The notes under the pieces are model-generated. The model did no database searches, had not been told where the DNA came from, and saw nothing but the letters and a program-made list of their open reading frames with translations. Both the position numbers and the translations under genes were made by a program. A stretch of 64,000 nt of DNA from CAWDJT01 sp963828705 (GTDB taxonomy: Bacteria; Desulfobacterota; Syntrophobacteria; Syntrophobacterales; Syntrophobacteraceae): assembly GCA_963828705.1 (NCBI GenBank), contig CAWHGA010000014.1, positions 1 through 64,000 of the forward strand. Reading direction: 5' to 3'. Shown one piece after another: positions 56,187 through 64,000 of this stretch. Within the stretch, counting starts at the first letter, position 1. Each line of letters starts with the position of its first letter.

Positions 56187-57890
56187 ATGCCTGATACCTA
56201 TGATCTTACAAAAGTGCTGGAAGAAATCATAGAGGACGAGAAGGTCACGACTTCCAAGAGGAAGAAGATCTCCCAGGCAGACATCAAGAAGATGATCTCG
56301 GAGCGGAAGAAGGCCCCCACCGGCGTCAAGGATACCGAGATTTTTCGCATCGGGGATCTTCTTGTCCAGCAGGGTCTGATCTCTCCCGAACAGTTGCGCG
56401 ATGCGCTCCGAACCCAGGGCCAGAAGGGTGGCAAACTGGGTTCCATTCTGGTGGAGTTGGGCTACATTTCCGCCAAGAATCTTCTGGAGTTTCTCGGGAA
56501 GCAGCACGGAGTGCCGGGTGCCGACTTGTTTCAAGTCACGGCATGCAAGGACTTCACTTCCGTGGTACCACGGCGAATCATCTCCAAATATCGGGTTTTA
56601 CCGCTCAGTGTCGAAGGCAGTACCATCCAGTTGGCCATGGAGAATCCCAATGACTTCGCGGCAATCCATGAAGTGGAGTTCCTCACCGGTCGGCGTGTCC
56701 AACCAGTCGTTGTTGCATCCTATCAGATGGATCTCGCGCTAAAGTGCATCGAAGAGAAGGGGGGGCACAGCTTTTCCGGCGCGGATATGCAGGAGGCCTT
56801 GCAGGGGCCGGTTACCATGCAAGCCATGATGGAGTATCTGGTGGAAGCAGACGGCTCCGATCTGTTCATCACGGCGGGTCTGCCTCCTTCGGTGAAGGTG
56901 CAGGGCCTTTTGCGGCGTTCCAACATGCCGTCTCTGTCCCCCGACCAGTGCGTGGCCTACGGCAAGTCCCTGATGACTGAAGGACAATGGGAGGAATTCC
57001 TGAAACGGAAGGAATTTGACTTTTCCGTCGAAGTGGAGGAACTCAGCCGGTTTCGGGTCAATGCCTATCGGCAGCGAAACACGATCTCGCTGGCTCTGCG
57101 ACGCATCAGGCTCAACATTCCCACGTTTGATGAATTGGGGTTGCCTCGCTGGTTGGAAGAGTACACCCTAAAACCGCAAGGTTTGATTCTGGTAACGGCC
57201 CCGACCGGTCACGGCAAAACCACCACGGCGGCGGCGATGCTGGATGTGATCAACCGGAATCGACGGGTGAATATTATTACCTTGGAAGATCCCATCGAGT
57301 ACCTACACAAGCCTCACAAATGCAACGTCAATCAACGAGAGGTCGGAACCGATACGGATTCATTTGCTGAAGGCCTGCGCCGCATTTTCCGGCAGGCTCC
57401 CGATGTCATCCTGATTGGTGAAATGCGTGATCATGAGACGTTCGAGAGCGGCTTGCGGGCGGCTTCCACTGGCCACCTGGTGTTGAGTACCATGCACTCC
57501 CCCAACACCACTACCGCCATTACCGGTATGGTCAATCGTTTCCCCGGCCATCTGCAGGCCCAGGTGGTCCAACAGCTTGCAGACTCCCTGGTGATCGTCT
57601 TCTCGCAGCGTCTCATTCCGCAGAAAGAATCCGACGGCATGGTTCTGGCCTATGAGAAGCTGATCAACAGTTACCGGATGAAGAACTTTATCCGTGAGAA
57701 CAAGGTCCACCACGTTCGGACCCAGATCCAAACCGAATCGGATGACTACTCGTCCATAGACATGAGCTTGATCCAGCTGGTTAAGGAAGGCAAAATCACC
57801 ATGGAACACGCCCTGATTTATGCCGACAGCAGGGACTATGTTATGAACCTTGGGCGACCCAGTTCGACTACTTCGACCCCGACGGGGTGA
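56187..57890 (+). CDS. type IV pilus ATPase, MshEN-PilT fusion
   Basis: The 567-residue protein starts at 56187 (GGAGGAG site). It has a charged N-terminus, an MshEN/T2SSE N-terminal-like domain (about residues 50-190, with RIGDLLVQQGLISPEQL), and a PilT-type motor from about 220. In the motor, Walker A is APTGHGKTTT (His instead of the usual Ser), and VILIGEMRDHETFE is the Walker B with His box. The PilT motif TGHLVLSTMHSPNT is intact. PilT ATPases retract pili; MshEN domains in other proteins bind c-di-GMP. The fusion suggests signal-controlled retraction. It is the first gene of the pilus/sensory block. Confidence 0.85.
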   Translation: MPDTYDLTKVLEEIIEDEKVTTSKRKKISQADIKKMISERKKAPTGVKDTEIFRIGDLLVQQGLISPEQLRDALRTQGQKGGKLGSILVELGYISAKNLLEFLGKQHGVPGADLFQVTACKDFTSVVPRRIISKYRVLPLSVEGSTIQLAMENPNDFAAIHEVEFLTGRRVQPVVVASYQMDLALKCIEEKGGHSFSGADMQEALQGPVTMQAMMEYLVEADGSDLFITAGLPPSVKVQGLLRRSNMPSLSPDQCVAYGKSLMTEGQWEEFLKRKEFDFSVEVEELSRFRVNAYRQRNTISLALRRIRLNIPTFDELGLPRWLEEYTLKPQGLILVTAPTGHGKTTTAAAMLDVINRNRRVNIITLEDPIEYLHKPHKCNVNQREVGTDTDSFAEGLRRIFRQAPDVILIGEMRDHETFESGLRAASTGHLVLSTMHSPNTTTAITGMVNRFPGHLQAQVVQQLADSLVIVFSQRLIPQKESDGMVLAYEKLINSYRMKNFIRENKVHHVRTQIQTESDDYSSIDMSLIQLVKEGKITMEHALIYADSRDYVMNLGRPSSTTSTPTG

Positions 57891-58043
57891 AGTGCCGGAT
57901 GGAAACGAATGAGGGTATGAACCGCAGCAGCAGGCCCCTATGCTTCCGGGGTTTTGCTCCTCTGCATTTGATGTGGATTCACCAGGTGACTCTTCTCCCG
58001 TTCGGGTGGGATTTGGTGGAGCCAACGCGCTAACAACGGCTGG

Positions 58044-59093
58044 ATGGTGCAGCTGAAGATCATGAGAAATGGCGAGAGAAATAGCATGGCAGTGAGGTTG
58101 GACAGAGGGGAAGGAAGCGACTGGGTCGTCGATAAAGACCATCTGTGGCGCTGGGTACAAGGGCAGCCGAGTGAGACGCGGCGCAAATCGGGGGTGGGGC
58201 ACAGTGACATGTCGGCTTTGTCGGACCACGGCCATGATTACAGCAAACCGTTCAAATTGGCGGACGATGTTTTTTGGGTAGGTTTCCATGACGGCCAATC
58301 CGGATCAAGCGCCAATCCATATCTCATTGTGGATGGGGATGAAGCGGTGGTCATCAACAGCGGGAGCCGCTCCGATTTTCCTCTGGTGATGATGAAGATC
58401 ATGCAAAGCGGGATTGTGCCGGCTTCCATAGTGGCGCTCATCTACCAGAATTACGACCCGCGCGTGTGTGGCAGCATTCCCCACATGGAGGGGATTATCG
58501 AGCGGGATGATCTGAAGATTATTGCCGATGAAGCCAACCACATGTTCATCCGACACTACTGTGACCGCGCCCGGTTGGTGGGACTTGGCGAAATCGGTTT
58601 CGAATTCCGCTTCCGTTCCGGGAGGTGTCTGCAGTTTATCAAGATTCCCTATGCCCATTCAGCCGGGTGTTTTGTAACTCTTGACAGCCGCACCGGGATC
58701 CTGTTCACCAGCGATTTGTTCAGTGGTTATGCCCAGGAATGGGACTTGCTGATGAATCTCCAACCTGAATGCTACCAGTGCCTTGCGCCCTCCACCGGCG
58801 CCTGCCCACATGAGGTCAATTATTGCCCGGTGGCAGATATTTTACATTTCCATCTGAAGATTATGCCGTCAGAAAGGGCGCTGAAGTTCGCTCTTGAGCA
58901 GATTGCCAGGCTCCCCTTCACCATGATCGCGCCGCAACACGGGCGGATCATTCACCAGGCCGAAGACATTATCATGTTGTGTGAGCGCCTGGCTTCCCTG
59001 CAGGGGGTGGGGATCGATGGGGTGATCGGGGATCGGGCGTTTGGTGATCTGGGTGACACCAGCGCCGTAAAGGAACGTTTGCATAACAAATGA
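58044..59093 (+). CDS. ODP/flavodiiron-like metallo-beta-lactamase-fold protein
   Basis: About 349 residues from the ATG at 58044; the domain begins near residue 65, and ATG codons at 58086 and 58209 are alternative starts. The fold matches flavodiiron or oxygen-binding diiron (ODP) proteins. Later ligand motifs are present: AHSAGCFV (His), LFTSDLF (Asp), APQHGRI (His). The first metal motif is changed: where the family has a His/Asp-rich loop it reads NYDPRVCGSIP, so one or both irons may be missing. No flavodoxin domain follows. It ends overlapping the histidine kinase start by four bases, so it may be a sensor for that kinase. Confidence 0.75.
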   Translation: MVQLKIMRNGERNSMAVRLDRGEGSDWVVDKDHLWRWVQGQPSETRRKSGVGHSDMSALSDHGHDYSKPFKLADDVFWVGFHDGQSGSSANPYLIVDGDEAVVINSGSRSDFPLVMMKIMQSGIVPASIVALIYQNYDPRVCGSIPHMEGIIERDDLKIIADEANHMFIRHYCDRARLVGLGEIGFEFRFRSGRCLQFIKIPYAHSAGCFVTLDSRTGILFTSDLFSGYAQEWDLLMNLQPECYQCLAPSTGACPHEVNYCPVADILHFHLKIMPSERALKFALEQIARLPFTMIAPQHGRIIHQAEDIIMLCERLASLQGVGIDGVIGDRAFGDLGDTSAVKERLHNK

Positions 59094-60028
59094 AAGTGAC
59101 AGACATCATAGCCAAATGCATCCGGGACGGGTGGAGTTCAGACCAGGAGGCCGATAAGGTATTCGTTGCGCTCCTTGATCATTGGGCCGTGCAAAAGGAT
59201 TACGAACTGAAGCATCAGCTCCTCAAGAATCTGGTGCTTCGCTACGCCACTACCGAACGAAATCTGACGGAACTCAACGACAAACTGATAGAACTCAACC
59301 AGTTAAAGAATAGGTTTCTCGGGTTTGCGGCCCACGATCTGCGCAACCCACTTAGTTCCATCCGGGGGCTGAGTGAGATCATGTTGACCGAGATCACCGG
59401 GGTATTGACCGAGGAGCAGAGGGAGTTTCTATCGACTATCTACGCGGCCAGCAGAGACATGCTGGCACTGGTCAACGATCTGCTTGATATCAGTGTCATT
59501 GAAAGCGGCCGGCTCGACCTCAAGATCCAAAGCGATTCACTCAAGACATTGATCCGGGAACGTCTGCGAATCCTGAAGCTGGCGGCGGAGCGCAAAAGTA
59601 TCCACTTCATCATGGAATTCGCTGAACTCCCGGATGTGCCCTTTGATCGCAATCGAATTGCCCAGGTCATCGACAACCTGATTGGCAATGCGGTGAAGTT
59701 TTCGCCTGCGGAGTCCACCATTAGGGTGCGGTTTTGGAGGGATGGGAAGTTCGCCAGAGTGAGTGTGCAGGATGAGGGGCCAGGGATTGCGCCGGACGAC
59801 CAGCACCGTATATTCGGCGAGTTTCAAAGGATTGAGGGGAGTGGTCACGGAGTTGAGAAGGGCACCGGCTTGGGATTGGCCATCGCCAGGCGAATTGTGG
59901 AAGCCCACCAGGGGGTGCTGGAAGTGCAGAGTACGTTAGGAGTTGGAGCAACCTTCAGTTTTTCCATTCCAATGGAGGACCAGCATGGCGGAAGCGAAAA
60001 GGCCCAGAGTGCTGATCGCGGAGGATGA
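59090..60028 (+). CDS. cytosolic sensor histidine kinase
   Basis: A 312-residue protein without membrane segments. The phosphoacceptor His is in FAAHDLRNPLSSIRG (about residue 81), with the N box NLIGNAVKFSPAE, G1 DEGPGIAPDD and G2 GTGLGLAIARRI. The N-terminal 60 residues are a helical region with no recognised sensory domain. Four-base overlap with the ODP-like gene and overlap with the response regulator gene suggest one signalling unit. Confidence 0.92.
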   Translation: MKVTDIIAKCIRDGWSSDQEADKVFVALLDHWAVQKDYELKHQLLKNLVLRYATTERNLTELNDKLIELNQLKNRFLGFAAHDLRNPLSSIRGLSEIMLTEITGVLTEEQREFLSTIYAASRDMLALVNDLLDISVIESGRLDLKIQSDSLKTLIRERLRILKLAAERKSIHFIMEFAELPDVPFDRNRIAQVIDNLIGNAVKFSPAESTIRVRFWRDGKFARVSVQDEGPGIAPDDQHRIFGEFQRIEGSGHGVEKGTGLGLAIARRIVEAHQGVLEVQSTLGVGATFSFSIPMEDQHGGSEKAQSADRGG

Positions 60029-60413
60029 GAGTCATTCACGGTTGCTGTTGAAGGCCATTGTGACTTCCATGAACTGTGAAGTGGTGGGCGAAGCCACGAC
60101 GGGACAAGAGACCATCGAACTGTACCGACAGCTCAAACCTCACATGCTGTTGTTGGACATCAATATGCCCAACAAGACCGGCGACGAGGTGCTGAAGGAA
60201 ATCATGGTGGAATTTCCGCGGGCCTTTGTCATTGTCGTGACTTCCGTCGCGGATCAGGAAAGCGTTGAAAAGTGCCTTGAACTCGGGGCCGCCAATTATA
60301 TTAGGAAAGACACACCCATCGCGGAGATTAAAACGGCCATCAAAGAAGCCTGGGCGTCCTATGTGGAGAGTTGCCGCAAACCGACACCCACCCCATCGGC
60401 TGGGGACCGTTGA
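59985..60413 (+). CDS. single-domain response regulator
   Basis: A 142-residue CheY-like receiver. The acidic pocket is AEDES (about 12-16), the phosphoacceptor Asp is in LLLDINMP, and the Thr and Lys are in VVTSVAD and YIRKDTP. There is no output domain. The start at 59985 lies inside the end of the kinase gene. It probably acts on a protein partner, plausibly the pilus machinery encoded next to it. Confidence 0.92.
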   Translation: MAEAKRPRVLIAEDESHSRLLLKAIVTSMNCEVVGEATTGQETIELYRQLKPHMLLLDINMPNKTGDEVLKEIMVEFPRAFVIVVTSVADQESVEKCLELGAANYIRKDTPIAEIKTAIKEAWASYVESCRKPTPTPSAGDR

Positions 60414-60474
60414 CATCCAAGCTAGAGATCTCGCAAGTTGCTGACCACCATCGAGCACTGTTACGGGGGCCGAC

Positions 60475-62185
60475 ATGACAAAGAATCCGCAGTTCATGCA
60501 ACTGCTTGTGGCTAACAAGATCATTTCTGAGGAGGTGTCGCGTCGTCTGCTGGTCAAATACAACGAGGACGCCTTTGACGTTCTGATGCATTTGGTTCGG
60601 GGCAATGCCGCTCAGCGCGGGACTCTGGGGAAGTTATGGGGGGATTCCATTGGGGTTTCTTATGTGGATATCCGCACCACGCTGTTTCAGCGGGATATCG
60701 TGGGCTTGCTGCCGGAACGATTTGCCCGTGCCAATCAGATGATTTTGCTCTATCAATTTGGTGATGCCATTACCGCCGGGAGTTCGGACCCGCTCAACCA
60801 GTTTGCTATTCAAGAAGCGGAACGCTTGGTCGGCAAGCCCATCAGCCCGGTATTCTGTTTCCCGACGGACATCGAGGATGCCATCGAGATTGAATACCAG
60901 TCCGAAGACTCTCTGAAAGACCTTTCCAGCAAGATCGTCACCGACACCATCCTTATTGAAGACATCAGTGAGCTGACCCGCGATGAGCTGCAGAAGATTG
61001 CCGGCACCCAGGCGGTGGTGCAATTTGCCCACGGCCTGATGTTGCTTGCTGTCCGCGAGGGGGCCAGTGACATCCACATCGAACCGGGAGAGGAAAAGGT
61101 CCAGGTCCGGTTCCGGGTGGATGGGGTTCTGCGGGAAAAGAGCAAGCTGGAGAATTCGCTGCTGTCGCCCCTGATTTCTCGAATGAAGATTTTGGCCAAT
61201 ATGGATATCGCAGAAAGAAGGCGGCCTCAGGATGGACGGATCAATCTCAAACTCCCCAACCGTAGCATTGATTTTCGTGTTTCCTGTATCCCCACTGTTC
61301 ATGGCGAGAAGATCGTGCTGCGCATTCTTGGGCAGGCGCAGATGCGCGACGTGCCGAGTTTGACCGATCTGGCCATGTCCAAAGCGGTGCTCGACAAGTT
61401 GAAGCGAATCATGGATACCCCCTACGGCATTTACTTTATCACCGGTCCGACTGGATCAGGGAAAACGACCACCTTGTTTTCCATGCTCGAAGTATCTTAA
61501 CAAACCGGAAATCAACATCATAACCATTGAAGACCCGGTGGAGTACCGACTGGCGGGGATTAATCAGGTTCAGGTTAACTCCGCGATCGAGCTGGACTTT
61601 GCTTCGGCGCTGCGGGCATATTTGCGTCAGGATCCCGATGTCATCCTGGTGGGTGAGATCCGCGACCTGGAGACGGCCGAAATAGCCTGTCGAGCAGCCC
61701 TTACCGGCCACCTGGTGCTGGCCACTCTGCATACCAACAACGCGGTGCAGGCGATCACGCGACTCACCGACATGGGGGTCCAGCCCTTCATTGTGGCACC
61801 CTCAATCATCGGTGTCATGGCCCAGCGGCTGGTGCGCAAGCTTTGCGATAATTGCCGGGAAAAATATCAGGTGACGGCCACAGATCAACAAAGGATGCTT
61901 TCGCTGGAGGGGCGCGAGGTTTACTTCTATCGTGCCAAGGGGTGTTCGCAATGCAACCAAACCGGCTACGCCGGGCGCATTGCCATCCACGAAGTCATTC
62001 TGGTCAATGACGAAATGCGTGGTCTCATGGCGCACGGCGCTTCCGTCTTCGATATTCAACAGAGCGCCCGCAGGACCGGTTTTCAAACCATGCGCTACGA
62101 TGGTCTAAAAAAGGTCCTGCGTGGATTGACCACTCTGGAAGAAGTCGAAAGGGTTACCTTGGTCGATGAAGAAATGAGTGTGTGA
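60475..62185 (+). CDS. pilB: type IV pilus extension ATPase PilB, frameshifted
   Basis: An N-terminal MshEN-like region (LLVANKIISEEVSRRLLVKY) is followed by GASDIHIEPGEEKVQVRFR, Walker A GPTGSGKTTT and the arginine-rich MDIAERRRPQDGR. The frame shifts near 61490; it resumes as KYLNKPEINIITIEDPVEY, then Walker B DVILVGEIRDLETAEIA, TGHLVLATLHTNN, and the tetracysteine CDNCREKY / CSQCNQTGY. Restored length is about 570 residues. Presence of the zinc cysteines separates it from PilT. It closes the block. Confidence 0.93.
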
Positions 62186-62294
62186 TGGACTAGTGGGCCG
62201 GTCGAGAGCTAAGTGAGAATGTGCTTTCGCCGCAGATTGGATTCCTTAATTGACCTGATCCGAGGGATGTGCTAGCGTCACAAGGGATAAGATA

Positions 62295-62480
62295 ATTCGT
62301 TGCGTTCAGGTATCCCATCCAAGGGGATATAATAGGGAAGACGGTGCAAATCCGTCGCGGTCCCGCCGCTGTTAACGGGGACGAAAACCTGGAAAACCAC
62401 TGTTTCGCTGAAGCGGAATGGGAAGGCCGGGTGAGTAGGTGGATCCGTGAGCCAGAAGACCTGCCTGAGACGCCGGAATT
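62295..62480 (+). promoter_or_regulatory. cobalamin riboswitch
   Basis: The leader has the conserved core of the AdoCbl riboswitch: GGGAAGACGGTGCAAATCC, GCGGTCCCGCCGCTGT, ACCACTG, GGAAGGC, and the B12 box GCCAGAAGACCTGCC at about 62451-62465. It lies upstream of cbiC, so it most likely shuts down cobalamin synthesis when cobalamin is present. A short hairpin with ACTCAAC and TTTGAGT follows at about 62512-62532 and could be the expression platform. Confidence 0.93.
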
Positions 62481-62633
62481 CCCACGGATGGCAAACTGGG
62501 AGTTCGCCGACACTCAACGTGTGATTTGAGTGGTGGCTCCAAAGGATCAAGCAAGCTGGGTGCAGTCCTTGAGGCCGATGTTCGGTTTCGAGGACTTTTT
62601 TATTGGCATTCGTATTTCACGGGGAGTTGGTCG

Positions 62634-63308
62634 ATGACTATGGAAGGACAACCACCCGCCGGGGACATCCGGCCGGGGTTGGTGCTGGCGGGCCGGGCGA
62701 TCGAGCAGGAAAGCTTCCGTATCATTGACGCCGAGGTCGGGGAACATTCCTTTGCCGCTGCGGAATGGGCGGTGGTGCGGCGTATCATCCACACCAGCGG
62801 TGATTTTGACTTTGCGCGCCAGATTCGGTTCCATCCCCAAGCCCTTTCGGCTGGGGTAGCAGCCTTGCGCAGCGGTGCCACCATCGTCTGTGATACTCGC
62901 ATGATTCAGGCTGGATTGGCCAAGTGGCGCCTCGAATGGTTCGGCAATCGCGTGCTGACGCCCACCACCGATCCCGAAACCCATTCCCTGGCCAAGGCCC
63001 AGGGAACCACCCGTTCTGTGGCTGCCTTCAGACATTTTCAGCAGGAGTTCCAAGGGGCCGTCATTGCCATCGGCAATGCTCCGACCGCGCTTTGGGAAGT
63101 ACTTCGCCTGATCACGGAGAACGGTATTCGCCCGGCCCTGGTGATCGGGGTGCCGGTGGGGTTCGTCCAGGCTGCGGAATCCAAGGAAGCCCTTTGGCAG
63201 ATGCAGAACCAGCCGGCCATCACTTGCCTGGGACCGAAGGGTGGGAGTCCAATAACGGTGGCCACCCTGCACGCGCTGCTGGAACTGGCCCACGATCAGC
63301 ACAACTAA
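62634..63308 (+). CDS. cbiC: precorrin-8X/cobalt-precorrin-8 methylmutase
   Basis: The ATG at 62634 follows a GGGGAG site. The 224-residue protein has the CbiC/CobH features: ESFRIIDAEVG, VVRRIIHTSGDFDFA (catalytic His), ATIVCDTRMIQAGL, GNAPTALWEVLRL and ITCLGPKGGSP. It rearranges the methyl group at C11 to C12 in corrin ring synthesis. An upstream open frame adds non-homologous sequence that overlaps the riboswitch region. Confidence 0.95.
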   Translation: MTMEGQPPAGDIRPGLVLAGRAIEQESFRIIDAEVGEHSFAAAEWAVVRRIIHTSGDFDFARQIRFHPQALSAGVAALRSGATIVCDTRMIQAGLAKWRLEWFGNRVLTPTTDPETHSLAKAQGTTRSVAAFRHFQQEFQGAVIAIGNAPTALWEVLRLITENGIRPALVIGVPVGFVQAAESKEALWQMQNQPAITCLGPKGGSPITVATLHALLELAHDQHN

Positions 63309-63318
63309 GGAACCCATT

Positions 63319-64000
63319 ATGCTCGGCACATTCTATGGTATCGGTGTTGGCCCAGGCGACCCGGAGCTGATTTCCCTCAAAGCCGTTCGGGTCCTGGGCT
63401 CCGTCCAGCATATCTTCGCGGCAGCCTCCAGCAACAATGACTACAGCCTGGCCTGTGACATTGCCCGACAGTATCTGACGCCCGGGACTCCAGTGGATCA
63501 CCTGGCTTTCCCCATGACCTTCAACCGCGACCACCTTGAGAACGCCTGGCAGACCAACTGCGAGCAGGTGGCGGAGGTCCTCAGCCAGGGGAAGCATGCG
63601 GCCTTTCTCACCCTGGGTGACCCATCCACGTTCAGTACTTACATCTACCTGGCGCGCAAGATCCGCCGCCGTTTTCCCACTATCAATGTCATGACCATCC
63701 CTGGCATCACCTCCTTTCAAGCGGCGGCGGCCTGCGCCAACCTGCCGCTGGCCGAGGGCGAGGAATCCATCACGGTGATTTCCGCCGCCAAGGGCGGAGA
63801 GCGACTGAAGGAAGTCATCGAGGTGTCCGACAATGTCGTGCTTATGAAGGTCTACAAGCGATTTCCGGAGATCCTGGAAAACATTCGAGACCTGGGCTTG
63901 GAAGACCGGTGCTGCCTGATCAGCCGCTGTGGGTTGGAAGGGGAGTATGTGGAACAGGATTTCCAGCGGCTTTCCCAGCACCAGCCTCATTACCTGTCGC
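63319..64000 (+). CDS. cbiL: precorrin-2/cobalt-factor-2 C20-methyltransferase, cut by the window end
   Basis: The ATG at 63319 opens LGTFYGIGVGPGDPELISLK, the SAM-dependent tetrapyrrole methylase signature, ten bases after cbiC. It continues in frame to the window edge (about 227 residues visible), with FLTLGDPSTFSTYIYL and MTIPGITSFQ, both typical of CbiL/CobI. It shares the riboswitch with cbiC. Confidence 0.93.
   Translation, partial: MLGTFYGIGVGPGDPELISLKAVRVLGSVQHIFAAASSNNDYSLACDIARQYLTPGTPVDHLAFPMTFNRDHLENAWQTNCEQVAEVLSQGKHAAFLTLGDPSTFSTYIYLARKIRRRFPTINVMTIPGITSFQAAAACANLPLAEGEESITVISAAKGGERLKEVIEVSDNVVLMKVYKRFPEILENIRDLGLEDRCCLISRCGLEGEYVEQDFQRLSQHQPHYLS

Noticed and set aside
55863..56534. 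223-codon minus-strand frame opposite the start of the PilT-like gene
   Set aside because: Shadow of the plus-strand gene and the intergenic region, with no recognisable domain.
1..64000. CRISPR array, prophage or rRNA operon
   Set aside because: No regularly spaced repeats, phage structural genes or rRNA sequence were seen.

Overview
The window looks like a chromosomal segment of a Gram-negative, probably anaerobic deltaproteobacterium (Desulfobacterota / Syntrophobacter- or Geobacter-like). The reasons are the arg-lysA-dap supercluster that uses dapL (LL-diaminopimelate aminotransferase), a DVU0772-family protein, a cobalamin riboswitch ahead of cbiC-cbiL, type IV pilus ATPases with N-terminal MshEN-type domains, and a Tat-exported aldo/keto reductase. 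No taxonomic marker such as rRNA is present, so this placement is an inference from gene content.

Layout. (1) 0.3-3.7 kb is a signalling block: RsbW-like anti-sigma kinase, STAS protein, cyclic-nucleotide-binding-like protein, an IS200-like REP-associated transposase bounded by perfect 25-bp inverted repeats, and a GAF-class III cyclase. (2) 3.7-5.3 kb is gene-poor and holds a broken PilZ gene. (3) 5.3-11.5 kb carries serC (-), a ThiF/MoeB-like E1 protein, pepA and typA. (4) 11.5-15.5 kb is a minus-strand cassette of a DUF885 metallopeptidase-like protein, an ATP-grasp-like ligase and a SAM methyltransferase. (5) 16-24.5 kb carries cold-shock protein, RhlE-type helicase, a VWA-OmpA protein (-), tex and an ABC-F ATPase. 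(6) 24.5-26.4 kb is a more AT-rich accessory island: REP-like repeats, a TumE-type toxin-antitoxin pair and a dCMP deaminase. (7) 26.8-35.7 kb carries lipB, recQ, a DVU0772 protein, an exported protein, the Tat aldo/keto reductase, a 2-hydroxyacid dehydrogenase, a TauE permease and an unknown protein. (8) 35.8-39.8 kb carries a tiny Cys-rich exported protein, a palindromic repeat cluster, tRNA-Cys, pgsA, a lytic transglycosylase, an FSA-type transaldolase, a small zinc-finger-like membrane protein and folK. (9) 39.9-55.6 kb is one long minus-strand run: xerC-hslV-hslU-argB-argD-argF-argG-argH-lipoprotein-lysA-dapF-dapA-dapB-dapL. (10) 56.2-62.2 kb is a plus-strand type IV pilus/sensory block: MshEN-PilT fusion, ODP-like metallo-beta-lactamase-fold protein, histidine kinase, response regulator, PilB. 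(11) 62.3-64 kb is a cobalamin riboswitch with cbiC and the start of cbiL.

How the genes work together. The arg genes convert N-acetylglutamate to arginine, and the dap/lysA genes make diaminopimelate and lysine by the aminotransferase route. HslVU with XerC is the usual housekeeping arrangement. The 56-62 kb block suggests a redox or gas sensory input coupled to pilus extension and retraction. The 0.3-3.7 kb block suggests partner switching next to cyclic-nucleotide signalling.

Caution. Fifteen otherwise conserved genes are split by small frameshifts (PilZ, pepA, VWA-OmpA, ABC-F, recQ, aldo/keto reductase, folK, dapL, dapB, dapA, dapF, lysA, the lipoprotein, hslU, pilB). In each checked case the protein resumes correctly in another frame, and the folK break sits at a run of six A. 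This pattern points to sequencing or consensus indels rather than real gene decay. These genes are annotated over their full span and the breaks are noted.
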